Notes under the pieces: generated by a model
What the model was told of the DNA's origin: nothing
Seen by the model: the letters and a program-made list of their open reading frames with translations, nothing else
Database searches by the model: none
Shown: positions 53,424 to 62,466 of the stretch, piece by piece
How the letters are laid out: every line of letters starts with the position of its first letter
Position numbering within the stretch: position 1 is the first letter of the stretch
Source of the DNA: Actinophytocola sp035995025
GTDB lineage: Bacteria > Actinomycetota > Actinomycetes > Mycobacteriales > Pseudonocardiaceae
Direction of reading: 5' to 3'
DNA length: 64,000 nucleotides
Assembly (NCBI GenBank): GCA_035995025.1
Contig: DASYKY010000027.1
Span: 7,164-71,163, forward strand
Program-made: the position numbers and the translations under genes

Positions 53424-54008
53424 GTGGCCTCCGACCCCCGGTTTCCGGCAAATGGGCGACGACGGACAGCCTGGCCGTCGGCGAGCGCACGGCCTGCGCG
53501 GACCGGCCGACGCTCGGAATCGGGCCCCGGCGGCGATGGGCTGGTGCGCGGGTCCCCCGCTTTCCACACTACCGGCGGGCACCGACGAATTCGGGCCGCT
53601 GATGCGGTTCTGTGGACAAGTGCGCGAGTTGTGGATAACCGGCAGGGGGTCCCCCGAATTCCACACTACCGGCCAGGACCGACGAATTCGGCGGGCGCGG
53701 GTGGATCTGTGGATAAGCAGCCGACGTGTGGACAACTCACCCGGGGCCCCCCGGTTTCCACTTTACCGGGAAGGACCGACGAAATTGGGGCGGGCGCGGC
53801 GATCTGTGGATGATTCGCCGAGTTGTGGATAACCCGCCAGGGGTCCCCCGAATTCCACTCTACCGGCGGGGTCTGACGAATTCGGGGTGGGCGGGCGGAT
53901 CTGTGGACAATTGGGCGAGTTGTGGACAAGTCCCCGGGGTCCCCCGTTTTCAACGCTACGCCGGGGGACCGACGGGAACCAGGCCGTGCGGGTGGGGGTG
54001 TGGACAGG
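53424..54008 (+). repeat. Tandem repeat array, 97-bp period, paired DnaA-box-like sites
   Basis: GG(T/C)CCCCCG marks units at 53551, 53648, 53745, 53842 and 53938 (97, 97, 97, 96 bp). Box pairs are TGTGGACAA 53611 and TGTGGATAA 53630; TGTGGATAA 53708 and TGTGGACAA 53727; TGTGGATGA 53805 and TGTGGATAA 53824; TGTGGACAA 53902 and 53921; a last TGTGGACAG at 53999. Each pair is 19 bp apart. TGTGGATAA is the exact reverse complement of the classical TTATCCACA. A degenerate unit begins near 53424. The array fills the space between purD and the TAXI gene and encodes nothing credible. Confidence 0.92.
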
Positions 54009-54986
54009 TCAGTTCAGGGCTTCCTCGGCGCCTGGGTGCAGGGGGACCGGGTCGGTTTCCGTTGCCTTCTTGCGATCGAGCTCGCTTGCGGCCTTGTGGA
54101 CCTTCACCAGCTCGTCCTTCTTGTCGAAGATCAGGTTGGTGATCGCGCACGCGTCGCCCTTGCCGAAATCGCTGCGGACCAGCAGGAGGTTCGGGACCAC
54201 GATCGACGGAACATCCGCCGCCAGGCCGTATGTGTCCGCCGGGAGGGTGCCCTTTTCGTACACCGGGTTGATCTCCTGCAGTTTTGGCAACAGGTCGGTG
54301 ATGTCGACGAACTTCACGTCGTCCTTCATCGACGTCGTCAGGTCCGTGACCTCCGGTGTCGGCAGGCCACCCGACCACACGAAGCCGTCGATCTGGCCCG
54401 ACTTCATCTGGTCCACCGTCTGCCGCAGCGCCAGCCGTTGCGCCGAGACGTCCGACGCCGGGTTCAGGCCGGCCGCCTCCAGCAGCCGGTTCGCGATCAC
54501 CTCGGTGCCCGACTTCGGTGATCCGGTCGAGATCTTCTTGCCCTTCATGTCCGCGATCGTCGAGATGCCGCTGTCCGCACTCACCACGACCTGCGTGTAG
54601 TTCGAGTAGATCCTGGCCAGCGCCGTGACGTCCTGCTTCTCTCCGTCGAAGCTGCCCTTGCCCTCGACCGCATCCGCCGCCGAGTCGGCCAGGGCGAACG
54701 CGATGTCGTAGTCCCCGGCCACCAGCTGCTGGATGTTCTGCACCGACGCGCCCGTCTCCGCGGCACTCGCCTTCATCGTGGTGTTGTCGCTGATCAGCTG
54801 CGCGAGGCCGCCGCCGAGCGTGTAGTACACGCCGCCGGTGTTGCCGGTCGCGATCGTGACCCGGCCGGCCGCGGCGGCGCAACCACCCGATCCGGAGTCC
54901 GACGCCTCGGTCGGGCGCTTGCCGCCGCAGCCCACCGCCAGCAAACCCACGGCGGCGACTCCGGCGACGATCCGTGCTACGCGCAT
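54009..54986 (-). CDS. TAXI-family TRAP transporter solute receptor (lipoprotein)
   Basis: A 325-residue receptor: leader RVARIVAGVAAVGLLAVGCGG with an LAVGC lipobox, then RVTIATGNTGGVYYTLGGGLAQLISDNTTMKASAAETGASVQNIQQLVAGDYDIAFALAD, the TAXI start, and GKKISTGSPKSGTEVIANRLLEAAGL. The protein delivers an organic acid such as glutamate to the fused permease encoded immediately upstream of it on this strand. The stop is one base after the last DnaA-box-like site of the 53.4-54.0 kb array. Confidence 0.94.
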   Translation of the reverse strand: MRVARIVAGVAAVGLLAVGCGGKRPTEASDSGSGGCAAAAGRVTIATGNTGGVYYTLGGGLAQLISDNTTMKASAAETGASVQNIQQLVAGDYDIAFALADSAADAVEGKGSFDGEKQDVTALARIYSNYTQVVVSADSGISTIADMKGKKISTGSPKSGTEVIANRLLEAAGLNPASDVSAQRLALRQTVDQMKSGQIDGFVWSGGLPTPEVTDLTTSMKDDVKFVDITDLLPKLQEINPVYEKGTLPADTYGLAADVPSIVVPNLLLVRSDFGKGDACAITNLIFDKKDELVKVHKAASELDRKKATETDPVPLHPGAEEALN

Positions 54987-54988
54987 GC

Positions 54989-57097
54989 TCAGTCTCCTTG
55001 TCCGTCAACGGTTTCCCGGGAACGCGTGAGAAGGTGCACGACGACCGCGACGGCGAAGAACCCCACGCCGATCCCGATCGACAGCGGTTGCAGGTACAGC
55101 AACAGCGAGGCCGCCACCGCGCACAACGCCCGCTCCGGCCAGCGGGCCGGGCCGAACAGCCAGCCGCCGGTCACGACCGCCAGCGCGGCCACGCCGAGCG
55201 CCGACACCAGCGCCACCCACACCGACGTCAGGAACGGCTGCTGCAACAGCAGGGCCGAGCCGTTGTCGGTCAGCACGAACGCGATCGGCACGAGGAACGC
55301 CGGCAGCGTGTACTTCCACGTCTGCCACATCGTCTTCATCACCGAGCCGCCCGTGATCGCGGCCGCCGCGACCGACGCCAGCGCGGTCGGCGGCGTCACC
55401 TCCGACAGCACCGCGTAGTAGAAGATGAACATCGCTACCTCGGGCGGCGCGACGCCCAGGTCCGCGAGTGCGGGCCCCAGCACGACCCACGCGATGATGA
55501 ACGACGCCGTCACCGGCACCGCCAGGCCGAGCACGCTCACCGCGACCGCCGCGAACATGACGGTCAGCATCAGCACCACGGTCGGGTTCGACGCGAGCGC
55601 CTGCGCCGCGCCCACCAGCGCCGCGGCGAGCTCCTGGCCCAGGCCCGTCTTCGTGATCGTCGACGTGATCACGCCGGCCGCCGCGCACACCGCGATCACC
55701 GGCAGCGCGCCGCGGATGCCCTCGGCCAGCGCGTCCGCGATCGACCGCAACCACCCGAGCATTGCCGCGCCGACATCCTCCGAAGCCCGCCGGGCCGCGA
55801 CGAGCCGGGCAATCAAAGCGAACAGCGCCGCCACCCCGCTCGCGTACACGACCGCGGTGAACGGCGGGATGTCCATCGCCAGGAACACCACGATGATCGC
55901 GAGCGACACGAAGTGATACCCGCCGCGCAACAGCAGGGTCCGCACCGGCGGCGTCCGCACGTCGACCTCGCGCGCGCCGAACCGGCGGGCGTCCGCCTCC
56001 ACCGCGAACGCGATGCCCAGGTAGTACAGCAGCGTCGGCACGATCGCCCACACCAGCACCGTCAGGTACGGCGTCTCCAGGTACTCGGCGATGATGAACG
56101 CCGCCGCGCCGAGCGTCGGCGGCGACAGGATCGCGCCGATGCCGGACGCCGCCAGCAACCCGCCCGCGTTCTCCCGCGGATAGCCGGCCCGGCGCAGCAC
56201 CGGCCAGGTGATCGCGCCCAGGCTGACCGTGGTCGCGGTGCCCGAGCCGGACACGGTGCCGAGCAGGAACCCCGACAGCGCGGCGGTGCGGCCCGGCGCG
56301 GTGCGCGAGTGGCGGAACAGCGCGAAGCTGAGGTCCACGAAGAACGTGCCGGCACCGGACTGGGCCAGTACCGCGCCGTAGATCGTGAACAGAACGATAT
56401 AAGTCGCGGCCACATCCAGCGGCACGCCGTAGAAGCCGCTCTGGTCGTTGTACAGCGCGTTGATGATCTGGCTGAAGTCCACGCCCGCGTGCGCGATGTC
56501 CCACGTCGGCGGCAGGTAGCCGCCGTAGTACGAGTACGCCAGGAACGCCAGGCACACCACGGGAAGCACGAGCCCGGTGGTGCGCCGCGTCGCCTCGAGC
56601 ACCAGGACCAGCAGCAGCGTGCCCGCCACGATGTCCGCTGTGGACAGCACGCCCTGCCGGTCGAGGAACGCGTCGTAGCCGCCGCCGAGGTCGCCGATCG
56701 CCAGCGGCAGCACCGGGTACAGCCCGACGACCAGCGCGACCGCGGCGAACGCCCAGTCGAACGGCCCCGGGTTGTCGTTCTCGCCCTCCCCGGACGCCGT
56801 GCGGCGGCCGCGCGGGCGGTAGCACAGGAAGACCAGCGGCAGCGTGACACCGAGGAAGATCACCAGGTAGTACTGGCTGCCCTTGGCGAACGGCAGGAAG
56901 ACCTGCTTGAGCACGAGCAGCGCGATCACGACCGAGGCGGCCCACACGAACAGCCCGACCCGGCCGGTCAGCCGACGCGCCGGCCGCTCCTCGTCGTGCT
57001 CCCCGACGTCGATGTCCGGGCGCTCTGCGGTGCCGACCCGGACCGGCTCGTCCGGCCCGTCCGGAGGTGTGTCGGTGCGCTCCGTTGAGCTCGTCAC
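54989..57097 (-). CDS. TRAP transporter fused permease (DctQM-type)
   Basis: About 702 residues with many membrane segments. A cytoplasmic N-terminus (VTSSTERTDTPPDGPDEP) precedes VGLFVWAASVVIALLVLKQVF. Conserved DctM-type loops include ALSGFLLGTVSGSGTATTVSLGAITWPVLRRAGYPRENAGGLLAASGIGAILSPPTLGAAAFIIAEYL and the later FIFYYAVLSEVTPPTALASVAAAAITGG. TAXI-type receptors pair with such fused permeases. The GTG at 57097 is favoured; 15 more codons are possible. Confidence 0.94.
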   Translation of the reverse strand: MTSSTERTDTPPDGPDEPVRVGTAERPDIDVGEHDEERPARRLTGRVGLFVWAASVVIALLVLKQVFLPFAKGSQYYLVIFLGVTLPLVFLCYRPRGRRTASGEGENDNPGPFDWAFAAVALVVGLYPVLPLAIGDLGGGYDAFLDRQGVLSTADIVAGTLLLVLVLEATRRTTGLVLPVVCLAFLAYSYYGGYLPPTWDIAHAGVDFSQIINALYNDQSGFYGVPLDVAATYIVLFTIYGAVLAQSGAGTFFVDLSFALFRHSRTAPGRTAALSGFLLGTVSGSGTATTVSLGAITWPVLRRAGYPRENAGGLLAASGIGAILSPPTLGAAAFIIAEYLETPYLTVLVWAIVPTLLYYLGIAFAVEADARRFGAREVDVRTPPVRTLLLRGGYHFVSLAIIVVFLAMDIPPFTAVVYASGVAALFALIARLVAARRASEDVGAAMLGWLRSIADALAEGIRGALPVIAVCAAAGVITSTITKTGLGQELAAALVGAAQALASNPTVVLMLTVMFAAVAVSVLGLAVPVTASFIIAWVVLGPALADLGVAPPEVAMFIFYYAVLSEVTPPTALASVAAAAITGGSVMKTMWQTWKYTLPAFLVPIAFVLTDNGSALLLQQPFLTSVWVALVSALGVAALAVVTGGWLFGPARWPERALCAVAASLLLYLQPLSIGIGVGFFAVAVVVHLLTRSRETVDGQGD

Positions 57098-57234
57098 TGA
57101 TGGAAATTTACCGCCGGTTGACCCGATGTACAGATGGATCAAGCCCGTTATCCCACCGTTACCTCACCGGATGGACGGCGTTTGCCCGGGTCGGCGAGTA
57201 TTCGCAGGCCCTTCGACCGAGGAGGAACAAGGCA

Positions 57235-58350
57235 GTGAGATCGAAGTTCCTACGCATCACCGTCGCCGCCGCGGCGGTCGTCACCATCGTCGGCGCGGCG
57301 CCGGCGAGCGCCGACCACGCAGGCACAGATCGCGGTGCACACGACCACTTCACCGTCGTCGGCCACCGCGGCACGGCGGGCTACCGGCCGGAACACACCC
57401 TGGCCTCCTACGAGCTGGCCGCCCGCATGGGTGCGGACTACGTCGAGCCGGACCTCGTGAGCACCAAGGACGGCGTGCTCGTCGCGCGGCACGAGCCGGA
57501 GATCGGCGGCACCACCGACGTCGCCGACCACCCCGAGTTCACCGACCGCAAGACGACCAAGTCGCTGGACGGCGTCGCGACCACCGGCTGGTTCACCGAG
57601 GACTTCACGCTCGCCGAGCTGAAGACGTTGCGCGCCAAGGAACGCATCCCGGAGATCCGCCAGCGCAACACGATCTACGACGGCCGTTACCAGATCCCGA
57701 CCTTCCAGGAGGTCATCGACCTCACCAAGCGGCTGTCGAGGGAGCTGCACCGGGAGATCGGCATCTACCCCGAGACCAAACACCCCACCTACTTCCGCAA
57801 GCAGGGCCTGGCCCTCGAGCCGAAGCTCGTCGCCGCGCTCGACAAGAACGGGCTGAACCGGCGCGGTGCCAAGGTGTTCGTGCAGTCCTTCGAGGTGTCG
57901 AACCTCAAGGACCTGGACAAGAAGCTGAACGTCCCGCTCGTGCAGCTCACGGGCGCGACCGGCGCGCCGTTCGACTTCGTCGACTCCGGTGACCCGCGGA
58001 CCTACGCGGACATCACGACCGCGGCCGGCCTGCGCGAGGTCGCCCGCTACGCCGACGGGATCGGGCCGGACAAGAACCAGATCATCCCGCGGGACGCGAA
58101 CGACTTCCTGGGCGAGCCGACGACGCTCGTGCGGGACGCGCACCGGGCCGGGCTGACCGTGCACCCGTACACGTTCCGTGCGGAGAACACGTTCCTGCCG
58201 GCCGACTTCCGGTCCTCGGCCGTGCCGACCGAGTACGGCGACCTGTTCGCCGAGATCGCGGCGTTCCGGGCGACCGGCATCGACGGGTTGTTCACCGACA
58301 ACTCCGACATCGCGATCGCGCAGCGCGACGACAAGCTCGCCGCGGCCTGA
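57235..58350 (+). CDS. Secreted glycerophosphodiester phosphodiesterase
   Basis: A 371-residue enzyme: leader RSKFLRITVAAAAVVTIVGAAPASA, then FTVVGHRGTAGYRPEHTLASYELAARMGADYVEPDLVSTKDGVLVARHEPEI with the HRG and ExD/H metal and catalytic residues of GDPD. EIGIYPETKHPTYF and GIDGLFTDNSDIAIAQRDD complete the barrel. It releases glycerol-3-phosphate from lipid-derived diesters outside the cell. The GTG at 57235 has GAGGAGGA upstream. Confidence 0.95.
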   Translation: MRSKFLRITVAAAAVVTIVGAAPASADHAGTDRGAHDHFTVVGHRGTAGYRPEHTLASYELAARMGADYVEPDLVSTKDGVLVARHEPEIGGTTDVADHPEFTDRKTTKSLDGVATTGWFTEDFTLAELKTLRAKERIPEIRQRNTIYDGRYQIPTFQEVIDLTKRLSRELHREIGIYPETKHPTYFRKQGLALEPKLVAALDKNGLNRRGAKVFVQSFEVSNLKDLDKKLNVPLVQLTGATGAPFDFVDSGDPRTYADITTAAGLREVARYADGIGPDKNQIIPRDANDFLGEPTTLVRDAHRAGLTVHPYTFRAENTFLPADFRSSAVPTEYGDLFAEIAAFRATGIDGLFTDNSDIAIAQRDDKLAAA

Positions 58351-58353
58351 CGG

Positions 58354-58450
58354 CCGGCCTCCGGCCCCCCGGGATCCAGCGTACCGGCGGGGGCCGACGA
58401 TTTTCGTGCTGTGGACAGCTGCCTGTGGACAGCGCGGAATCGTCGGACCT
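58354..58450 (+). repeat. Short relic of the DnaA-box-like repeat
   Basis: GGCCTCCGGCCCCCCGGGAT followed by CCAGCGTACCGG matches the left boundary of the 36 kb array (GGCCTCCGGCCCCCGAAATC). TGTGGACAG occurs at 58410 and 58424 (14 bp apart here). The segment lies between the convergent GDPD and purA genes, about 50 bp downstream of purA. Confidence 0.75.
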
Positions 58451-58484
58451 CGCCGCTAGGCTGGAAAATCGGGGGCCGGCGGCG

Positions 58485-59774
58485 TCAGCCGGTCAGCGAG
58501 TGGCGCACGATCGTCTGCTCGCGGCCCGGGCCCACCCCGATCGCGGAGATCCGCGCACCCGACAGCTCCTCCAGCCGGTCGACGTAGGCCCGCGCGTTGA
58601 CCGGCAGGTCGTCGAACGAGCGGCACTCGGAGATGTCCTCCCACCAGCCGGGCAGCTCCTCGTACACCGGCACCGCGTGGTGCACGTCCGTCTGCGTCAT
58701 CGGCATCTCGTGCACGGTGTCGCCGTTCACCCGGTACCCGACGCACACCGGCACGGTGTCCAACCCGGACAGCACGTCCAGCTTCGTGACGAAGTAGTCG
58801 GTGATCCCGTTGACCCGCGCGGCGTAGCGGGCGATCACCGCGTCGAACCAGCCGGTGCGCCGCGAGCGGCCGGTGGTCACGCCGAACTCGCCGCCGGTCT
58901 TGCGCAGCCGCTCGCCCATCTCGTCGTGCAGCTCGGTCGGGAACGGGCCGGAGCCTACGCGCGTGGTGTACGCCTTGAGGATCCCGATCACCGTGGTGAT
59001 CCGGGTCGGGCCGATGCCGGAGCCGGCCGCCGCGCCGCCCGCGGTCGGGTTGGACGACGTCACGAACGGGTAGGTGCCGTGGTCGACGTCGAGCAGCGTG
59101 CCCTGCGAGCCCTCCAGCAGCACGGTCTCGCCGCGTTCCAGTGCCTCGTTCAGCAGCAGCCGGGTGTCCGCGATGCGGTGCGCGAACTTCTCACCGGCCT
59201 CCAGCACGGCGTCGACGACCTGCTCGGGGTCGAGCGCGCGGCGGTTGTAGACCTTGACGAGGATCTGGTTCTTCACGTCGAGCGCGGCCTCGACCTTCTG
59301 CCGCAGGATCTTCTCGTCCAGCAGATCCTGCACGCGGACGCCGACGCGGGACACCTTGTCCTGGTAGGCCGGGCCGATGCCGCGGCCGGTCGTGCCGATC
59401 TTCGCCTTGCCCAGGTACCGCTCGGTCACCTTGTCGATGGCCACGTGGTACGGCATGATCAAGTGCGCGTCGGCGGACAGCAGCAGCCGCGAGGTGTCCA
59501 CACCCCGCTCCTCCAGGCCGGCCAGCTCGTCGAGCAGCACGCCCGGGTCGACCACGACGCCGTTGCCGATCACGTTGGTGACGCCCGGCGTGAGGATGCC
59601 GGACGGGATCAGGTGCAGCGCGAAGTCCTGCCCGTCGGGCAGGACGACCGTGTGGCCCGCGTTGTTGCCGCCCTGGTACCGCACGACCCACTGCACCCGC
59701 TCGCCGAGCAGATCGGTGGCCTTACCCTTCCCTTCGTCGCCCCACTGGGCGCCGATGAGCACGATGGCCGGCAT
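58485..59774 (-). CDS. purA: Adenylosuccinate synthetase
   Basis: A 429-residue GTP-dependent enzyme converting IMP to adenylosuccinate. VLIGAQWGDEGKGKATDLLGERVQWVVRYQGGNNAGHTVV is the P-loop and first catalytic segment, GTTGRGIGPAYQDKVSR the second signature, and EGSQGTLLDVDHGTYPFVTSSNPTAGGA the GTP-linked one. The ATG at 59774 is the family start. Confidence 0.98.
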   Translation of the reverse strand: MPAIVLIGAQWGDEGKGKATDLLGERVQWVVRYQGGNNAGHTVVLPDGQDFALHLIPSGILTPGVTNVIGNGVVVDPGVLLDELAGLEERGVDTSRLLLSADAHLIMPYHVAIDKVTERYLGKAKIGTTGRGIGPAYQDKVSRVGVRVQDLLDEKILRQKVEAALDVKNQILVKVYNRRALDPEQVVDAVLEAGEKFAHRIADTRLLLNEALERGETVLLEGSQGTLLDVDHGTYPFVTSSNPTAGGAAAGSGIGPTRITTVIGILKAYTTRVGSGPFPTELHDEMGERLRKTGGEFGVTTGRSRRTGWFDAVIARYAARVNGITDYFVTKLDVLSGLDTVPVCVGYRVNGDTVHEMPMTQTDVHHAVPVYEELPGWWEDISECRSFDDLPVNARAYVDRLEELSGARISAIGVGPGREQTIVRHSLTG

Positions 59775-59932
59775 GTGAGACTCCCCGGGGTTCCGCAAAG
59801 ACGGTTTATGACAGGCGAAATGCCGGTGATTGAGCGTAGACCAGGAGATCACGGGTGGCTGCATCAATGTTGGGTTGCGGGTCCGCCGTCACCAGCGGTG
59901 ACTGGCGGAAGTTGACCGCACGCTCGGGATCC

Positions 59933-60511
59933 GTGGCGCACGAGATCCCCGCCACACCAGGCAAATCCGATGTCGACCCGATCGTGAAGGGCATGACCGA
60001 CGGTCATCTGGTGGTCCACGGGAGTGACGCCGACCTGGCGGCGGTCGTGCTGCGACTGCTGCGCACCGAGCGGCTGTCCGTGCCGGTCGGCTACGTCCCG
60101 GTCGACCCCCGCTCCCCGGTCGCGCGGCTGTGGGGACTGCCCGCGGACGCGGTGACGGCCGCGCTCGACGGTGAGGTCACGGCGTTCCCGCTGGTCCGCG
60201 ACGACAACGGCGGCGTGCTCGTCGGTCTCGGGGTGCTGCCCCGGGTGCGCGGCACGATGTACTGCGACGACCAGACCCCGCTGCGCGGCGCGGCCGACCG
60301 GGTCGAGGTCACCCCGCACCCGGAGCACGGCCTGCGCGTGCGGGTCGTCCGGAAAGGCTTGCTGCGCAACAAGGTTGCGGCGTACACGGGCCGCGCGGCG
60401 CAGTTCGGCGGCGAGCAGGTCGCGCCTGTGTACGACGGGGTCACCCACCCGAGGTCGCTGAACCGGTGGACCTGGTACCGGCACACCGAGGACCTCCGGA
60501 TCGTGCGCTGA
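59933..60511 (+). CDS. Conserved actinobacterial hypothetical protein
   Basis: About 192 residues. A start near HEIPATPGKSDVDPIVKGMTDGHLVVHGSDADLAAVVLRLLRTERLSVPVGYVPVDPRSPVARLWGLP opens a compact alpha-beta protein that continues TAFPLVRDDNGGVLVGLGVLPRVRG, then TMYCDDQTPLRGAADRVEVTPHPEHGLRVRVVRKGLLRNKVAAYTGRAAQFGGEQVAPVYDG. The ligand-type strands with DDNGGVLVGLG and LRNKVAAYTGRAAQFG recall NAD-kinase/diacylglycerol-kinase-like folds, but this is weak. The start is uncertain: GTG 59933, ATG 59993 or an ATG at 59855. Divergent from purA. Confidence 0.7.
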   Translation: MAHEIPATPGKSDVDPIVKGMTDGHLVVHGSDADLAAVVLRLLRTERLSVPVGYVPVDPRSPVARLWGLPADAVTAALDGEVTAFPLVRDDNGGVLVGLGVLPRVRGTMYCDDQTPLRGAADRVEVTPHPEHGLRVRVVRKGLLRNKVAAYTGRAAQFGGEQVAPVYDGVTHPRSLNRWTWYRHTEDLRIVR

Positions 60512-60625
60512 GCGGTGCGCCGAGCCCGGCCGTGCAGCGATCTTGTCCCTGCGCGCAACGATCCGTGACTGTCTGACCCGACCTGCGTGCAATGGGTGGG
60601 CAACCCACGACAGGGGAGGTTCACC

Positions 60626-61495
60626 GTGCGCTTGTTGCGCGCCCTGCTGCTGACCGCCGCCGCGGTCACGCTTACCACCGCGGTCACCGTCGCCGCCGCA
60701 CCCGTGTTCACGACCGCCGCCGCGGCCGGCAAGGCCGACACGATCAAGGGGGACCGCGCGACCGTGCGCGACGCACCCGCCCGGCTCGTACTGGCCAACG
60801 CCCGCGACGGCGACCCCGCCGAGGTGCAGGCGTACTGCGGCGAGTGGGTGCGGATCAACGTCACCCCGAGCCACGCGATGTCCACCCCGATCGGGTGGGT
60901 GCTGCGCAGCCATCTCACCAAAGCGAGCCAGTCCGGCGGTCTGGACGGCGTGCCCGAGCGCTGCGGCACCGACGGCGACCGGTGGCGCGACTGGGTCGGC
61001 GCGATCAACGCGCCGTTCCGCTCGCTGCGCAAGGTGGACGGCGCCTGGCGGCGGATCACGTTCGGCACCGGCGTGAACCTCGTGCAGACGCCGGACTGCG
61101 TGCCGTCGCTGAACTACACGCGCAACGCCACGGCGCCGGACGCGGTCGACCCCGCGCAGCGGGTCACCGGCCTGGACATGTCGAAGGTCAGCTTCCGGTA
61201 CGTGACGACCGACGGCGCGGTCGCGCTGGTCAGCGCGCCGCCGCCGGGCGCGGACTACGGCGTGTGGAGCTTCGTGCCGTCGTCGTGCCTGCAGCCGAAG
61301 AACCGCGACCACGTGTACTTCGACGAGCCCGTGGTGCAGCTGGACGACTTGTCCGGCCTGCACGGCGGCACGGGGTACTCCGACGCGACGATCCGCGGAC
61401 GCGGCTGCTCGGCGGCGCTGCTGAGCCCGGGCCAGCCGCGGTTCGGCTACTGGCCGGACCCGCAGCCGGGCAACCGCCCGGCCTGTCCGGTCTGA
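60626..61495 (+). CDS. Secreted protein with SH3-like N-terminal region
   Basis: A 289-residue secreted protein. The GTG at 60626 has GGGGAGG upstream and starts a leader (RLLRALLLTAAAVTLTTAVTVAAAPVFTTAAAAG). The mature start has TIKGDRATVRDAPARLVLANARDGDPAEVQAYCGEWVRINVTPSHAMSTPIGWVLRSHLTKAS, a bacterial SH3-like region. The rest includes paired cysteines (TPDCVPSLNYT, SSCLQPKN, GRGCSAALLSP). No function is assigned. Confidence 0.7.
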   Translation: MRLLRALLLTAAAVTLTTAVTVAAAPVFTTAAAAGKADTIKGDRATVRDAPARLVLANARDGDPAEVQAYCGEWVRINVTPSHAMSTPIGWVLRSHLTKASQSGGLDGVPERCGTDGDRWRDWVGAINAPFRSLRKVDGAWRRITFGTGVNLVQTPDCVPSLNYTRNATAPDAVDPAQRVTGLDMSKVSFRYVTTDGAVALVSAPPPGADYGVWSFVPSSCLQPKNRDHVYFDEPVVQLDDLSGLHGGTGYSDATIRGRGCSAALLSPGQPRFGYWPDPQPGNRPACPV

Positions 61496-61642
61496 CCGGC
61501 GTGCGGCGGCGGGGCGGAGAGGCTCCGCTGCCGCATTCCCTGTTGCGGAGCGGAAAACTGTTCATTACCGCTCCTTCTCCCGATCACCTCCGTGCGCGAC
61601 GCTTGGTGGGTCAGCCGTGATCCCTGCCACGGAGGAACAGCC

Positions 61643-62272
61643 ATGCGCAAGTTAGGAACCCTGCTCGCCACGGCGGTGCTCGCGTTAGCGGGCACCGCCG
61701 TGCTGTCCGGAACGGCGAGCGCCACCCCACCCAACATCCCGAGCGCGGCCACGGCCAGCTCCGAGCTGTCCGCACTGCGGGTCGCGACGGACGGCTCCAT
61801 GACCGGGTACTCGAGGGACAAGTTCCCGCACTGGATCACCATCTCCGGCGCGTGCAACACCCGGGAGACCGTGCTCAAGCGGGACGGCACCGGCGTGGTC
61901 ACCGACTCGTCGTGCGCCGCGACGTCGGGCAGCTGGTACAGCCCGTACGACGGTGCGACCTGGCACGCGTCGTCCGATGTGGACATCGACCATGTGGTCC
62001 CGCTGGCGGCCGCGTGGCGCACCGGGGCGTCGTCGTGGACGACGGCCCAGCGCCAGGCCTACGCCAACGACCTGTCCAACCCGCAGCTGATCGCGGTGAC
62101 GGACAACGTCAACCAGAGCAAGGGTGACCAGACGCCGGCGACATGGAAGCCGCCGCGCACCGCGTACTGGTGCACCTACGCGAAGATGTGGGTACACGTG
62201 AAGTACCGGTACTCACTGACGGTCAACTCGTCGGAGAAGTCCGCACTCACGAGCATGCTCGGCACCTGCTGA
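61643..62272 (+). CDS. Secreted HNH endonuclease-like protein (DUF1524/GmrSD-C fold), copy 1
   Basis: A 209-residue secreted protein: leader RKLGTLLATAVLALAGTAVLSGTASA, then a domain with GYSRDKFPHWI, the nuclease-type DVDIDHVVPLAAAWRTGASSWTTAQRQAYANDLSNPQLIAVTDNVNQSKGDQTPATWKPP. The DIDHVVPLAAAW element supplies the catalytic His, and the NVNQSKGD segment the second metal site. DUF1524-type secreted nucleases are common in actinobacteria and degrade external DNA. A homologue follows directly. A perfect hairpin terminator lies after it. Confidence 0.92.
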   Translation: MRKLGTLLATAVLALAGTAVLSGTASATPPNIPSAATASSELSALRVATDGSMTGYSRDKFPHWITISGACNTRETVLKRDGTGVVTDSSCAATSGSWYSPYDGATWHASSDVDIDHVVPLAAAWRTGASSWTTAQRQAYANDLSNPQLIAVTDNVNQSKGDQTPATWKPPRTAYWCTYAKMWVHVKYRYSLTVNSSEKSALTSMLGTC

Positions 62273-62283
62273 GAGCCTGCCTA

Positions 62284-62319
62284 CGAATGCCTCGGGATCG
62301 CCTGGTCCCGAGGCATTCG
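62284..62319 (+). terminator. Perfect 14-bp hairpin after the first HNH nuclease gene
   Basis: CGAATGCCTCGGGA at 62284 pairs with TCCCGAGGCATTCG ending at 62319 over an eight-base loop. It lies 11 bp after the stop codon, so it probably ends that transcript and separates it from the second nuclease gene. Confidence 0.88.
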
Positions 62320-62466
62320 GCCGTTCGGCCCCCGCCGATCGTCGGAACTTTCGTTGTCAGCCCGGCATTCCACCCAGAGTTACTGATCGGTATTGATCGG
62401 GTCACCTCCATGACGCACAGTCGGGTGAAGTTCCAACGTGATCAGTCACACGGAGGCGGACTACAC

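Noticed and set aside
53424..54008. Array as a chromosomal replication origin
   Set aside because: It has DnaA-like boxes, but no dnaA, dnaN, rpmH or AT-rich unwinding element lies nearby, and neighbours are purD and a TRAP transporter. A titration or regulatory cluster is likelier than oriC.
61544..61573. Hairpin GGAGCGG/CCGCTCC after the secreted SH3-like gene as a terminator
   Set aside because: Only seven pairs with a 14-base loop and close to the next gene's promoter region; too weak to call.
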